Below are positions 1 through 8,885 of a stretch of 64,000 nucleotides of DNA, piece after piece. Every line of letters starts with the position of its first letter. Position 1 is the first letter of the stretch. The stretch is from Nocardioides sp. CFH 31398 (GTDB lineage Bacteria > Actinomycetota > Actinomycetes > Propionibacteriales > Nocardioidaceae). The notes under the pieces are model-generated. The model saw only the letters and a list, made by a program, of their open reading frames with translations. It did no database searches and was not told where the DNA came from. The DNA lies in the NCBI RefSeq assembly GCF_022436705.1, contig NZ_JAKUHT010000008.1, positions 62,001 to 126,000 of the forward strand, in the 5' to 3' direction. The position numbers were made by a program, and so were the translations under genes.

Positions 1-1427
1 GGCGCTTCCTGCGCGTCGCCGCGCGCCTGGCCGACCCGGGAGGCGCGCCCCGGTGGCTGCTCGCGGCCGCCTCGGGCGCCTACGCGCTGCTCCCGGCGAC
101 GTCCGGGGCGTGGGGCCAGGGACGCCTCGGGGTGGTCGTCGTCACCGCGCTGCTGCCGTGGCTGGCCCACGCGGCGCTCGGCTTCCTCGACCCCGAGCCC
201 GACCGTCGTCGGCGCGCCGGCTGGCGCACCGGTCTGCTGCTGAGCGTCTGCGCTGCGTTCGTGCCCACGACGTGGCTGTTCGCCCTGGCCCTCGTCGTCG
301 TGGTGCTCGTCGTCGGTTTCGTGCTCAGCCCCCGCGGCATGCGTGCGCGCTCCGCGTGGGGCCCGCTGCTGGTGTCCGTCGCCGTCGCGCCGCTGCTGCT
401 CTCCCCGTCGCTGGTGGGGCTGCTCCTCGCCGGCGCGCCCGAGGGCCTGCTGCTCGAGGCCGGGCGGCCCCCGGTCGCCGCCCCCGGCGCGCTCGACCTG
501 CTCACCGGCCGCGTCGGCGGCCCGGACCCCTCCGGGGTCCTCTCCCCGGTCCTGACCTGGCTGGGCGTCGTGCCGGTCGTCCTGGCCCTGCTGGCCCTGG
601 CGGTACGCCGGACGCGGGGCGCCGTGGTCACCTGCTGGGCCGTCGCGCTCGTCATCGTCGCGGTGGCCGCGGGGCTCGCGGCGGTCCGGGTCGACCTGGG
701 CGTCGCCGTGCTGCCCGCGGCGTCGTCGCCGGCCGTCCCGCTGCTCCTCGGCGCGGCCGTGACCGCCGCCGTGGCGGGCGCGGCGGGCGCCAGCGGCGCG
801 GCCCGCCGTCCCGGGCGTGGAGGGGTCGGGCTGGTCGTCGGCGCGGCGCTGGCCCTGGTGGCCGTCGTCGGTGCCGCCGGGTTCGTCCTGGGGGCGACCG
901 GGCAGCCGGGCGACCTCGCCGCCGACGACCCCGTGCCGGCGTACATGACGCAGAGCGCCGAGCGCGCCGACGAGCGCGGTGTCCTCGTCGCGACGGGCGG
1001 CCTCGACGAGGGCCTGTCGTACGTCGTCCGGCGCGGCGACGGGACCACGCTGGGGGAGGCGGAGATCGAGGTGCTGAGCGAGCCCGCGGCCGCCGACGCC
1101 GCCGTCGTCACCGACCTGCTCGCCACGCCGACCGACGCGGCGGTCGAGGCGCTCCCCGGCGTCGGCCTCGCGTACGTCGTGCTGCCGGCGCCAGCCGACG
1201 GACGCGTCGCCGCCGGCCTCGACGCCGTCGACGGCCTGGTCCAGGCCGGGGCGGAGGACCGCGCCACCCGGGCCTGGGAGGTCACCGCGGAGCCCGATCC
1301 GGCCGCCCTGGGGACGCCGGACGGCGCCTGGACGGCCTGGGTCCACGCCCTGCTGCTCGTCGTCCAGCTGGTCGCGCTGCTCGTCGTCGCCGTCCTGTGC
1401 GGCCCGAGCCGGAGGTCGACGCGATGA
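1..1427 (+). CDS. Polytopic membrane protein, C-terminal part (probable membrane glycosyltransferase), 5' truncated
   Basis: The reading frame is already open at the window edge, so only the C-terminal ~475 residues are visible. They contain about eight hydrophobic helices between bases ~45 and ~900, then a soluble domain of ~150 residues, then a final helix just before a basic tail. Its stop overlaps the next start (ATGA at 1424-1427), so it is translationally coupled to a DUF5719 gene. In actinobacteria that neighbour usually follows a large family-2 glycosyltransferase with a multi-helix C-terminal region. The glycosyltransferase call rests on this context; the catalytic domain lies outside the window. 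A different envelope membrane protein remains possible. Confidence 0.6.
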   Translation, partial: RFLRVAARLADPGGAPRWLLAAASGAYALLPATSGAWGQGRLGVVVVTALLPWLAHAALGFLDPEPDRRRRAGWRTGLLLSVCAAFVPTTWLFALALVVVVLVVGFVLSPRGMRARSAWGPLLVSVAVAPLLLSPSLVGLLLAGAPEGLLLEAGRPPVAAPGALDLLTGRVGGPDPSGVLSPVLTWLGVVPVVLALLALAVRRTRGAVVTCWAVALVIVAVAAGLAAVRVDLGVAVLPAASSPAVPLLLGAAVTAAVAGAAGASGAARRPGRGGVGLVVGAALALVAVVGAAGFVLGATGQPGDLAADDPVPAYMTQSAERADERGVLVATGGLDEGLSYVVRRGDGTTLGEAEIEVLSEPAAADAAVVTDLLATPTDAAVEALPGVGLAYVVLPAPADGRVAAGLDAVDGLVQAGAEDRATRAWEVTAEPDPAALGTPDGAWTAWVHALLLVVQLVALLVVAVLCGPSRRSTR

Positions 1428-2932
1428 GCGGCAAGCGCGCGGCACCGCGCAGGCGACGCCTCGGCCGGGACAGGACCCCGGCGGCTCCCCGCCCGGAGGC
1501 GCCCACCCCGGTGGGTGGGCCCACGCCCGAGCCCGCCCGGCCCGCCCCGCGGACCGCGACGCCGTCGCGCCGGGGACCGGCGACGCTGCTCGCCGTCGTC
1601 CTGCCGGTCGCGACCCTGGCCGCCGGCCTGCTGGTCGCCCCCGACGCGCCCGAGGAGGCCCCGGCCGCCGCGCCGGCGGCCACCACCCTGGCGGAGCAGA
1701 CCCTCGTGTGCCCGCCGCCCCCGGCGTCCGGTGCCGCCCCGGTCGTCGTCGGCCGCGAGCCGGCGGGTGACGGCGGCGCCGTGTCGGTCACCGGCCTCGG
1801 CGGCGAGCCGGTCGAGGAGGACCTGGACGTCCCCGCCGGCGGGGCCGTCGGACCGGTGCTCGTGCCGGGGGCGCCCGCGGCCCTGAGCGCGGAGGGCGAC
1901 GCGGCGGCCGGCCTGCTGGGCGGCCGCTTCGGCGAGGAGGCCGTCACGGGCACGGCCTGCGAGCCCACCGCCGCCGACCAGTGGTTCACCGGCCTGAGCG
2001 CCGGACCCGAGCGGTCCTCCGTCGTCGAGCTCGTCAACCCCGCGGCCGGTGACGCCGTCGCCGATGTCACCCTGCTCGGCCCCGACGGGCCGCTCGACGT
2101 CCCCGACGTGGAGGGCGTCACCGTGCCGGCGGGGGAGCGGGTCAGCCTCGACCTCGGGGCCCTGACGCCCACCGCCGACGACCTGGCGGCCCGCGTCGAG
2201 GTGGTCCGCGGCCGCGTCGCGGCGTCCGTGCTCGACACCGCGACCCCGATCGGGGGGACCGAGGTCTCCGAGTGGCTGCCCCGTCAGTCGGCGCCCGCCA
2301 CGACCTCGCTGCTCCCGGGACTCGTCGGGGGCGAGGGTCCCCGCACGCTCGTCGTCGCCAACCCCGGTGCGGCCGACACCCAGGTCGAGGTGGACGTCGT
2401 GACGCCGACCGGCGCCGTGCGGCCCACCGGCGTCCGCACGCTGCAGGTGCCCGCCGGGGGCGTCGAGACCGTGGGCCTGTCCGAGCAGCTGGCGGCCCAG
2501 GTCGACCAGGGGGCGGGCGGCGTCCTGCTCCGCTCGGCCGACCCGGTCACCGCGACGCTGCGGGGCGAGGTGCGCGGCGACCTGACGTACGCCGTCCCCG
2601 TCGACCCCGCCACGACCGGTGCGGCGCTGCTGCCCGCCGGGGAGTCCCGGGTCCTCCTCACCGCCGACCCCGACGCCGGCTCGCCCAGCACCGCCACGGT
2701 CACCGCTCGCGACGCCGACGGTGAGGAGGTGGCGAGCGAGGAGGTCGAGGTCGTGCCCGGCGGTCTCGGCGAGGTCGCCGTCCCCGAGGGGGCGGTCGCC
2801 GTCTCGGTGGTCTCGGACGGCGAGGTCGCCGCCGCCGTGGTCGTGCTGCGGGGCGAGGGCAACGTGGTCCTCCCGGTGCGTCCCGCGGTCACCGAGGCGC
2901 TCGTCGCGCAGGTCCGCCCCGGCCTGCCCTGA
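1424..2932 (+). CDS. DUF5719 family membrane-anchored extracytoplasmic protein
   Basis: The protein has 502 residues. A basic, proline-rich cytoplasmic N-terminus of ~45 residues precedes one membrane helix (about residues 47-67). The rest is a large extracytoplasmic region rich in Val, Gly, Asp and Glu with a repeating beta-strand character and no evident catalytic motif. The ATG at 1424 was chosen because it overlaps the upstream stop and because the hydrophobic anchor falls at the expected place. Upstream codons of the same frame belong to the previous gene. The function of this family is unknown. Position beside a membrane glycosyltransferase and before manB suggests a role in cell-envelope glycan assembly, which is inference. 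Confidence 0.75.
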   Translation: MSGKRAAPRRRRLGRDRTPAAPRPEAPTPVGGPTPEPARPAPRTATPSRRGPATLLAVVLPVATLAAGLLVAPDAPEEAPAAAPAATTLAEQTLVCPPPPASGAAPVVVGREPAGDGGAVSVTGLGGEPVEEDLDVPAGGAVGPVLVPGAPAALSAEGDAAAGLLGGRFGEEAVTGTACEPTAADQWFTGLSAGPERSSVVELVNPAAGDAVADVTLLGPDGPLDVPDVEGVTVPAGERVSLDLGALTPTADDLAARVEVVRGRVAASVLDTATPIGGTEVSEWLPRQSAPATTSLLPGLVGGEGPRTLVVANPGAADTQVEVDVVTPTGAVRPTGVRTLQVPAGGVETVGLSEQLAAQVDQGAGGVLLRSADPVTATLRGEVRGDLTYAVPVDPATTGAALLPAGESRVLLTADPDAGSPSTATVTARDADGEEVASEEVEVVPGGLGEVAVPEGAVAVSVVSDGEVAAAVVVLRGEGNVVLPVRPAVTEALVAQVRPGLP

Positions 2933-3017
2933 CCAGCCCCGACGCCCGCCCCGACGCCCGCCCCGAGACACGCGATCCGTTCTGGCGCGTCCCGCCTCGG
3001 CGAGCGCCCCGGACGGG

Positions 3018-3023
3018 TAGCGT
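3018..3023 (+). promoter_or_regulatory. Candidate -10 box (TAGCGT) for leaderless DUF3499 gene
   Basis: TAGCGT matches the actinobacterial TANNNT -10 form and ends 7 bases before the GTG at 3031. Transcription would start at or next to the start codon. No -35 is evident. Confidence 0.5.
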
Positions 3024-3030
3024 CCCTGCC

Positions 3031-3408
3031 GTGAACTCCGCCCGTCGCTGCTCGCGCGCCGCGTGCGGCCGCGCCGCGGTCACCACGCTGACCTACGTCT
3101 ACGCCGACCAGACGGCCGTGGTGGGCCCCCTCGCGACGTACGCCGAGCCGCACGCCTACGACCTCTGCGCGGCCCACAGCGAGCGTCTCTCGGCGCCCCG
3201 CGGCTGGGAGATCATGCGGCTCGCGCCGTCCACCGCGCCGAGCGGTCCCTCCACCGACGACCTTCTGGCGCTGGCCGACGCGGTCCGCGCCACGCCCACC
3301 CCCGTCGCGCCCGCGGTGGTCGCCGGCACCGATCCCCGCCGCGGCCCGGACGACGACGGGCGGGGCACCCGGCGCGGCCACCTGCGTGTCCTGAGCAGCG
3401 ACTCCTAG
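3031..3408 (+). CDS. DUF3499 family protein
   Basis: This 125-residue cytoplasmic protein has the family's N-terminal signature: paired cysteines (C-S-R-A-A-C, residues ~7-12), then TLTYVYADQTAVVGPLA, then a Y-D-L-C-x2-H element near residue 50. The Cys/His pattern looks like a small metal-binding site. The C-terminus is low complexity and charged. The GTG at 3031 has a TANNNT box 7 bases upstream and no Shine-Dalgarno, consistent with leaderless expression. It is the Rv3259-type protein that lies near manB in actinobacteria. Its function is unknown. Confidence 0.85.
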   Translation: MNSARRCSRAACGRAAVTTLTYVYADQTAVVGPLATYAEPHAYDLCAAHSERLSAPRGWEIMRLAPSTAPSGPSTDDLLALADAVRATPTPVAPAVVAGTDPRRGPDDDGRGTRRGHLRVLSSDS

Positions 3409-3412
3409 CCAC

Positions 3413-3418
3413 TACCCT
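3413..3418 (+). promoter_or_regulatory. Candidate -10 box (TACCCT) for leaderless manB
   Basis: TACCCT lies 6 bases before the ATG of manB at 3425, directly after the DUF3499 stop. No ribosome-binding site lies between them, which fits a leaderless transcript. Confidence 0.45.
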
Positions 3419-3424
3419 CGGGGC

Positions 3425-4843
3425 ATGGTCGATGCCTCCCCGCCGGCGCGGGACCTCACGGCGGTCTTCAAGGCCTACGACGTCCGCGGCCTCGTCGGGA
3501 CGGAGATCGACGAGGACCTCGCGCGCGCCGTCGGTGCGGCGTTCGTCGCGGTCCTGTCGGCCCCGGCGGTCGTGGTCGGCCACGACATGCGGCCGAGCTC
3601 GCCGGGCCTGGCCGGCGCCTTCGCCGACGGGGCCGCCTCGGCCGGCGCCGACGTCACCATGATCGGCCTCGCCTCTACCGACCAGCTCTACTTCGCCTCC
3701 GGCCACCTCGACGTCCCCGGGGCGATGTTCACCGCCAGCCACAACCCCGCTCAGTACAACGGCATCAAGCTCTGCCGCGCGGGGGCCCGCCCCGTCGGCC
3801 TCGACACCGGGCTCGCCGAGATCCGCGACCGCGTCGCCGAGGCCCTGTCGACCGGCGCCTCGACCGGCACCTCGTCGGGTGCGGGACGCCAGGGGTCGAT
3901 CACCGAGCACGACGTCCTCGACGCCTACGCCGCCCACCTGCTCGCGCTCGCGCCCGTCGGGGGCAGCCGGCCGCTGCGGGTCGTCGTCGACGCGGGCAAC
4001 GGCATGGCCGGCCTGACCGCGCCCGCGGTCCTGGACCGCCTCGCGGCCCACCGCGACGGTGCGGTGGAGGTGGTCGGGATGTACCTCGAGCTCGACGGCA
4101 CCTTCCCGAACCACGAGGCCAATCCGATCGACCCGGCGAACCTCGTGGACCTGCAGCGCCGGGTCACCGAGGTCGGTGCCGACGTCGGGCTCGCCTTCGA
4201 CGGGGACGCCGACCGCTGCTTCGTGGTCGACGAGGCCGGACGGGCGGTGTCGCCGTCCACCCTGACCGCGCTGATCGCCGCCCGGGAGCTCGCACGCGAG
4301 CCCGAGTCGGCGGTGATCCACAACCTCATCACCAGCCGCGCGGTGCCGCAGATCGTCGTCGAGCTCGGCGGCACCCCGGTCCGCACCCGGGTGGGGCACT
4401 CCTTCATCAAGGCGACGATGGCGGAGACCGACGCGGTGTTCGGCGGGGAGCACTCCGGGCACTTCTACTTCCGCGACTTCTGGCGCGCCGACTCGGGGAT
4501 GCTCGCGGCGCTGCACACCCTGGCCGCCCTGGCCGAGGGCGACGCCCCGCTCTCGGCACTGCTCGCCGACTACGAGCGGTACGTCGCCAGCGGCGAGATC
4601 AACTCGACCGTCGACGACCAGGCGGCCGTGCTCGGCGTCCTCGAGTCGACGTACGGCGGCCGCGAGGGCGTCACCACCGACCACCTCGACGGGCTCACGG
4701 TCGAGGCGGAGCGCTGGTGGTTCAACGTGCGGGCCTCCAACACCGAGCCGCTGCTGCGGCTGAACGCCGAGGGAGAGGACGAGGAGACCATGACCGCCAT
4801 CCGCGACGAGGTGCTCGCCGTGATCCGGGGCGGTGCCGCGTGA
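3425..4843 (+). CDS. manB: Phosphomannomutase/phosphoglucomutase
   Basis: This 472-residue alpha-D-phosphohexomutase interconverts mannose-6-phosphate and mannose-1-phosphate (possibly also the glucose phosphates), feeding GDP-mannose for envelope glycans. The four family landmarks are present: substrate motif KAYDVRG near residue 16, the phosphoserine loop TASHNP (103-108, Ser105), the Mg-binding DGDADR (259-264), the sugar-specificity loop GGEHSGH near 340, and a C-terminal phosphate-binding R-x-S-N-T-E-P-L-L-R. Length is normal. It overlaps the downstream Trm112-like gene by 4 bases (GTGA) and probably starts an operon with it and the SIS gene. Confidence 0.93.
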   Translation: MVDASPPARDLTAVFKAYDVRGLVGTEIDEDLARAVGAAFVAVLSAPAVVVGHDMRPSSPGLAGAFADGAASAGADVTMIGLASTDQLYFASGHLDVPGAMFTASHNPAQYNGIKLCRAGARPVGLDTGLAEIRDRVAEALSTGASTGTSSGAGRQGSITEHDVLDAYAAHLLALAPVGGSRPLRVVVDAGNGMAGLTAPAVLDRLAAHRDGAVEVVGMYLELDGTFPNHEANPIDPANLVDLQRRVTEVGADVGLAFDGDADRCFVVDEAGRAVSPSTLTALIAARELAREPESAVIHNLITSRAVPQIVVELGGTPVRTRVGHSFIKATMAETDAVFGGEHSGHFYFRDFWRADSGMLAALHTLAALAEGDAPLSALLADYERYVASGEINSTVDDQAAVLGVLESTYGGREGVTTDHLDGLTVEAERWWFNVRASNTEPLLRLNAEGEDEETMTAIRDEVLAVIRGGAA

Positions 4844-5004
4844 GCGTCGACCCGCAGCTGCTCGACATCCTGGCCTGCCCCGACTGCCGCAGCCCGCTGC
4901 GCGAGGAGGGTGACACCCTCGTCTGCACCGGCTGCGGCCTGGTCTACCCGGTCCGCGACGGCATCCCCGTCCTGCTGGTCGACGAGGCCACCCGACCCGG
5001 CTGA
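4840..5004 (+). CDS. Trm112-like zinc-ribbon protein
   Basis: The protein has 54 residues. Two Cys-x2-Cys pairs (CPDC near residue 13 and CTGC near residue 30) form a zinc ribbon, followed by the family ending YPVRDGIPVLLVDEA. Bacterial members are thought to act as small partners or stabilisers of other enzymes. The start is the GTG overlapping the manB stop, so it is translationally coupled. Its position between manB and a SIS-domain isomerase is conserved in actinobacteria. The partner is not known from sequence. Confidence 0.88.
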   Translation: MSVDPQLLDILACPDCRSPLREEGDTLVCTGCGLVYPVRDGIPVLLVDEATRPG

Positions 5005-5013
5005 GGAGGCCCG

Positions 5014-6069
5014 GTGCCCTGGTTCGACGAGTCCCGCCTGGACGACGAGCGCGCCCTCGCCGCCGCGGACGCGCAGCTGCGCGGACTGGCCGAGTCCGGC
5101 GCCCGCCTGCGCCGGGCCACGCTCGAGGCGGCCGAGGACGCCGACGTGGCCGCGGCGCTGTCGCGCGAGCTCGAGCCGCCGCGCGCCGTCCTGGTGCTGG
5201 GGCCCGAGGCCGAGCTCGTCCGCACGGTCCTCGCCCGCACCGCCGGGGTCCCGGTCGTGGCGTGGGAGGCCGGCGAGCTGCCCGGCTGGGTCGGCGGCGC
5301 GGACCTGGCCGTGGTCCTGGCCCCCGAGGGCGCCCCCGACGCCGGCATCGTGCCGCTGGTCGCCGCGGCGGTCCGCCGGGGCTGCCAGGTCCTGGCCGTC
5401 GCGCCCGGCGGCTCGCCCGTGGCGGACCACGCCCGCGGCCGGTGGTCCACCGTGCTGACCGCCGGCTCGCGGGAGCCGGTGACCGTCGCGCTGCTGGCGC
5501 TGGCCCACCTCGGGCGCACCGGGCTCGGCCCCGCCCTGGACCTCGACGCCCTCGCCGACGCCCTCGACGCCGTCGCCGTCGACTGCTCGCCGTACCGCGA
5601 CTCCGGCGTGAACCCGAGCAAGATCGCCGCGGTCGGCCTCGCCGAGACCGTGCCGCTCGTCAGCCCCCGGGCGGCGACCCCCCTCGGCCTCGACGCCGCC
5701 GACCGGGTCGGCGCGACCCTGCGCCGCATCACGGGTCTGCCGGTCGTGGCCGGTCCCGCCGCCGACGTCCTGCCGGTGCTCGAGGCGACCCCCACCCGCA
5801 CGGTCTTCGACGACCCGTACGACGACGACGGCGCCGGCGGGGCCGCCGTCCGCCCGTCGCTGCTCCTGCTCGGCCCGCCCGAGGACGCCGGGGCCCGCGG
5901 GGCGTCCGGGGCAGCCGGCGGACCCGACCTCCACGAGGTCGCCGACGGGCGCGGCGTCCGCGTGGTCGAGGTCGGGGAGGACCCGCTCGACGACCTCGTG
6001 GCCCACGCCGCCACGGTCCTCCGCGCCACGTACGCCGCCACCTACCTCCGCCTGGGCACGACCGACTGA
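5014..6069 (+). CDS. SIS-domain sugar-phosphate isomerase-like protein (Rv3256c/TobH type)
   Basis: The protein has 351 residues. The GTG start lies 9 bases after the Trm112-like stop, with GAGGAGG just upstream. The N-terminal half has the alternating beta/alpha pattern of a SIS fold (AVLVLGPEAELV, PVVAWEAGELPGW, CQVLAVAPGGSPV). The C-terminal part has the NPSKIA(A)xGLAETVPLV stretch seen in bifunctional phosphoglucose/phosphomannose isomerases. Together with manB this suggests hexose-phosphate metabolism for mannosylated envelope components. Which isomer it uses, and whether it is catalytic, cannot be read from sequence. It is convergent with the DUF808 gene across a repeat array. Confidence 0.75.
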   Translation: MPWFDESRLDDERALAAADAQLRGLAESGARLRRATLEAAEDADVAAALSRELEPPRAVLVLGPEAELVRTVLARTAGVPVVAWEAGELPGWVGGADLAVVLAPEGAPDAGIVPLVAAAVRRGCQVLAVAPGGSPVADHARGRWSTVLTAGSREPVTVALLALAHLGRTGLGPALDLDALADALDAVAVDCSPYRDSGVNPSKIAAVGLAETVPLVSPRAATPLGLDAADRVGATLRRITGLPVVAGPAADVLPVLEATPTRTVFDDPYDDDGAGGAAVRPSLLLLGPPEDAGARGASGAAGGPDLHEVADGRGVRVVEVGEDPLDDLVAHAATVLRATYAATYLRLGTTD

Positions 6070-6073
6070 CCGC

Positions 6074-6349
6074 CGAGTCGGCACGTCTGCGCAGCTGTCG
6101 TGGCCTCGGAGATTCTGACCGGGCGGTGGTCGGTCTCGTGGGGACCCTGCGGTCCGAAGAACGAAGGCCGACCCGCGGCCGCGGCCCCCGCCGGACCCTG
6201 ACTCGGTCACGGACGGTCGCGACGCCCCGGGTCTGCGCAGACGTGCCGACTCGACGCCTCTGGGGTGCGCAGACGTGCCGACTCGACGCCTCTGGGGTGC
6301 GCAGACGTGCCGACTCGACGCCTCTGGGGTGCGCAGACGTGCCGACTCG
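6074..6349 (+). repeat. 32-bp-period tandem array bracketed by an inverted copy (convergent intergenic)
   Basis: The 20-mer TGCGCAGACGTGCCGACTCG occurs four times at exactly 32-bp intervals (6234-6253, 6266-6285, 6298-6317, 6330-6349), separated by ACGCCTCTGGGG. A perfect inverted copy lies at 6074-6093, 4 bases after the upstream gene's stop. The last direct copy ends 3 bases before the stop of the opposing gene. The array therefore fills the junction between two convergent genes, and transcripts from either side could form a long 20-bp stem. The 140 bases between the inverted copy and the array show no gene. The same family occurs at 23862-23983. Confidence 0.9.
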
Positions 6350-6352
6350 GCG

Positions 6353-7318
6353 TCAGTGGCCGATGCGGGCGCGCACCTTCTCCGGCAGCGCCGCGATCGC
6401 GGCGACGACGACCGCACCGACGAGGAGGCCCAGGACGGCGGAGGCGAGGGTGTTGACCAGCCAGCCGGCGACCGCGCCGACGGCGCCGAGGGCGTCGTGG
6501 ACGGCGACCTCGACGTGGTGCACCGCGTCGTACGGCGCCGCGAACCCGAGCTCCCCCATCCCGACGAGCAGGATGTGGCCGCCCACCCACAGCATCGCGG
6601 CGGTGCCCACGACCGAGACCACGGCCATGACCTTCGGCATGCCGCGCACGAGGGAGCGACCGAAGCGCTGCGCCGCGGGGGAGGGACGCCGGGTGAGGGC
6701 GAGGCCGACGTCGTCGACCTTCACGATCACCGCGACCACGCCGTAGACGAGCACCGTGATGCCGATGGCGACCACCACGAGGATGGCGGCGCGCGACCAG
6801 AAGGCCTCCGCGGCGACCTCGTTCAGCGAGATGACCATGATCTCGGCCGACAGGATCAGGTCGGTGCGGATGGCCCCGGAGACCATCCGCTTCTCGGCCT
6901 CCTCGGGCGTCTCGTCGACCGAGGACACCTCGGCCGTCGCCGGGCCGTGGTGCTCACCGGCGGGGCGGACCTTGTGCCAGACCTTCTCCGCGCCCTCGTA
7001 GCAGAGGAACGCCCCGCCGAGCATGAGGATCGGGGTCAGCAGCCAGGGCAGGAACTGCGAGAGCAGCAGGGCCGCGGGCAGGATGATCAGCAGCTTGTTG
7101 CGCAGCGACCCGACCGCGATCTTGCGGATCATCGGGAGCTCGCGCTCGGCGGCGACGCCCTGGACGTACTGCGGGGTCACCGCCGCGTCGTCCACCACGA
7201 CCCCCGCCGCCTTCACGCTCGCCCGGCCCGCGGCGGCGCCGACGTCGTCGATCGAGGCGGCCGCCATCCGCGAGAGCGCGGCGACGTCGTCGAGCAGGGC
7301 GAACAGTCCGCTGGCCAT
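6353..7318 (-). CDS. DUF808 family inner-membrane protein (YedI-like)
   Basis: The protein has 321 residues. The N-terminus has the family opening MASGLFALLDDVAALSRMAAA and the DDAAVTPQYV element. Several membrane helices follow (LLIILPAALLLSQFLPWLL, AAILVVVAIGITVLVYGVVAV, KVMAVVSVVGTAAMLWVGGHILL, and a C-terminal helix near residues 290-310). The family is widespread and of unknown function. The start is supported by a TAGCCT box 6 bases upstream on the same strand (7325-7330), giving a leaderless arrangement. It is divergent from ahcY and convergent with the SIS gene. Confidence 0.9.
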   Translation of the reverse strand: MASGLFALLDDVAALSRMAAASIDDVGAAAGRASVKAAGVVVDDAAVTPQYVQGVAAERELPMIRKIAVGSLRNKLLIILPAALLLSQFLPWLLTPILMLGGAFLCYEGAEKVWHKVRPAGEHHGPATAEVSSVDETPEEAEKRMVSGAIRTDLILSAEIMVISLNEVAAEAFWSRAAILVVVAIGITVLVYGVVAVIVKVDDVGLALTRRPSPAAQRFGRSLVRGMPKVMAVVSVVGTAAMLWVGGHILLVGMGELGFAAPYDAVHHVEVAVHDALGAVGAVAGWLVNTLASAVLGLLVGAVVVAAIAALPEKVRARIGH

Positions 7319-7324
7319 GGCCGC

Positions 7325-7330
7325 AGGCTA
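7325..7330 (-). promoter_or_regulatory. Candidate -10 box (TAGCCT) for leaderless DUF808 gene
   Basis: On the minus strand TAGCCT ends 6 bases before the ATG at 7318. It shares the short divergent gap with the ahcY promoter. Confidence 0.45.
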
Positions 7331-7388
7331 CCGAGATCCGGCGGCCGCGGAGGGTCGCGAGGATTCCCGCCCGGCGGGGCCCCCGCCT

Positions 7389-7394
7389 TACCGT
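7389..7394 (+). promoter_or_regulatory. Candidate -10 box (TACCGT) upstream of ahcY
   Basis: TACCGT lies about 35 bases before the ahcY ATG. The implied leader is short, with a GGGAGTG ribosome-binding site. The 110-base gap shows no convincing S-adenosylhomocysteine riboswitch. Confidence 0.4.
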
Positions 7395-7428
7395 GGAAGA
7401 ACTACAGGACCACGAACGGGAGTGAGTC

Positions 7429-8880
7429 ATGGACTACAAGGTCGCCGACCTGACCCTGGCCGACTACGGCCGCACGGAGATCACCCTCGCCGAGAACGAG
7501 ATGCCCGGCCTCATGGCCATGCGCGAGCGGTACGGCGCCTCGAAGCCGCTCGCCGGGGCCCGCGTCACCGGCTCGCTCCACATGACGGTGCAGACCGCGG
7601 TCCTGATCGAGACCCTGGTCGAGCTCGGCGCCGAGGTGCGCTGGGCCTCCTGCAACATCTTCTCCACGCAGGACCACGCCGCCGCGGCGGTCGTCGTCGG
7701 CCGCCCCGAGTCCGGCGGCACCCCCGAGGCCCCCGCCGGCGTCCCGGTGTTCGCCTGGAAGGGCGAGACGCTGGAGGAGTACTGGTGGTGCACCGAGCAG
7801 GTCCTCGACTGGGGCCAGGGCGTCGAGCCCAACATGATCCTGGACGACGGCGGTGACGCCACCCTGCTCGTCCACCTCGGCGTCGAGGCGGAGAAGACCG
7901 GCACGGCCCCCGACCCGGCCACCGCCACCAGCCACGAGCAGCGCGTCATCTTCGACGTCATCGCCCGCTCGCTGACCGAGGACGCCGAGCGCTTCACCCG
8001 CATCGCCAACGAGGTCAAGGGCGTCACCGAGGAGACCACCACCGGCGTCCTGCGCCTCTACGACCGGATGCGCGAGGGCTCGCTGCTCTTCCCGGCGATC
8101 AACGTCAACGACTCGGTCACCAAGTCGAAGTTCGACAACAAGTACGGCTGCCGCCACTCGCTGATCGACGGCATCAACCGCGGCACCGACGTCCTCATCG
8201 GCGGCAAGGTCGCCGTGGTCTGCGGGTACGGCGACGTCGGCAAGGGCTGCGCGGAGTCGCTGCGCGGCCAGGGCGCCCGCGTCATCGTCACCGAGATCGA
8301 CCCGATCTGCGCGCTGCAGGCCGCGATGGACGGCTACCAGGTCACGACGCTCGCCGACGTCCTGCCGACCGCGGACATCATCGTCACCGCCACCGGCAAC
8401 AAGGCCGTGGTCACCGTCGACGACATGCGTCGCATGAAGAACCAGGCGATCGTCGCCAACATCGGCCACTTCGACAACGAGATCGACATGGCCGGCCTCG
8501 AGGCCGAGGGCGTCGCGACCCGCAAGAACGTGAAGCCGCAGGTCGACGTCTGGACCTTCAACGAGGGCGAGGGCGCCGGCACCTCCATCATCGTGCTGTC
8601 CGAGGGCCGCCTGATGAACCTCGGCAACGCGACCGGCCACCCGTCGTTCGTCATGTCGAACTCGTTCACCAACCAGGTGCTGGCGCAGATCGAGCTCTTC
8701 ACGCGCACCGAGGAGTACCCGGTCGGCGTCTACGTGCTGCCCAAGCACCTCGACGAGGAGGTCGCCCGTCTGCACCTGGGTGCCCTGGGCGTGAAGCTGA
8801 CCGAGCTCAGCCAGGACCAGGCGGACTACCTGGGCGTGCCGGTCGCCGGCCCGTTCAAGTCCGAGGCGTATCGTTACTGA
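7429..8880 (+). CDS. ahcY: Adenosylhomocysteinase (S-adenosyl-L-homocysteine hydrolase)
   Basis: This 483-residue NAD-dependent enzyme splits S-adenosylhomocysteine into adenosine and homocysteine, clearing the product of SAM-dependent methylations. Family landmarks include the N-terminal [16 protein letters not shown], the [14 protein letters not shown] substrate element, [20 protein letters not shown], the Rossmann loop [10 protein letters not shown] and the C-terminal [21 protein letters not shown]. Length is that of the longer bacterial/mycobacterial form. A GGGAGTG ribosome-binding site precedes the ATG. mtrA begins 5 bases after its stop, so ahcY probably heads the mtrAB-lpqB operon, as in mycobacteria. 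Confidence 0.97.
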   Translation: MDYKVADLTLADYGRTEITLAENEMPGLMAMRERYGASKPLAGARVTGSLHMTVQTAVLIETLVELGAEVRWASCNIFSTQDHAAAAVVVGRPESGGTPEAPAGVPVFAWKGETLEEYWWCTEQVLDWGQGVEPNMILDDGGDATLLVHLGVEAEKTGTAPDPATATSHEQRVIFDVIARSLTEDAERFTRIANEVKGVTEETTTGVLRLYDRMREGSLLFPAINVNDSVTKSKFDNKYGCRHSLIDGINRGTDVLIGGKVAVVCGYGDVGKGCAESLRGQGARVIVTEIDPICALQAAMDGYQVTTLADVLPTADIIVTATGNKAVVTVDDMRRMKNQAIVANIGHFDNEIDMAGLEAEGVATRKNVKPQVDVWTFNEGEGAGTSIIVLSEGRLMNLGNATGHPSFVMSNSFTNQVLAQIELFTRTEEYPVGVYVLPKHLDEEVARLHLGALGVKLTELSQDQADYLGVPVAGPFKSEAYRY

Positions 8881-8885
8881 GGCTC

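Noticed and set aside
80..2971. Long minus-strand open frame opposite the first two genes
   Set aside because: The plus-strand genes have membrane helices and an ATGA overlap; the minus frame is compositional.
6234..6349. CRISPR array
   Set aside because: The intervals between repeats are identical, so there are no spacers, and no cas genes are present.
7319..7428. S-adenosylhomocysteine riboswitch upstream of ahcY
   Set aside because: The gap is short, and I could not fit the conserved elements.
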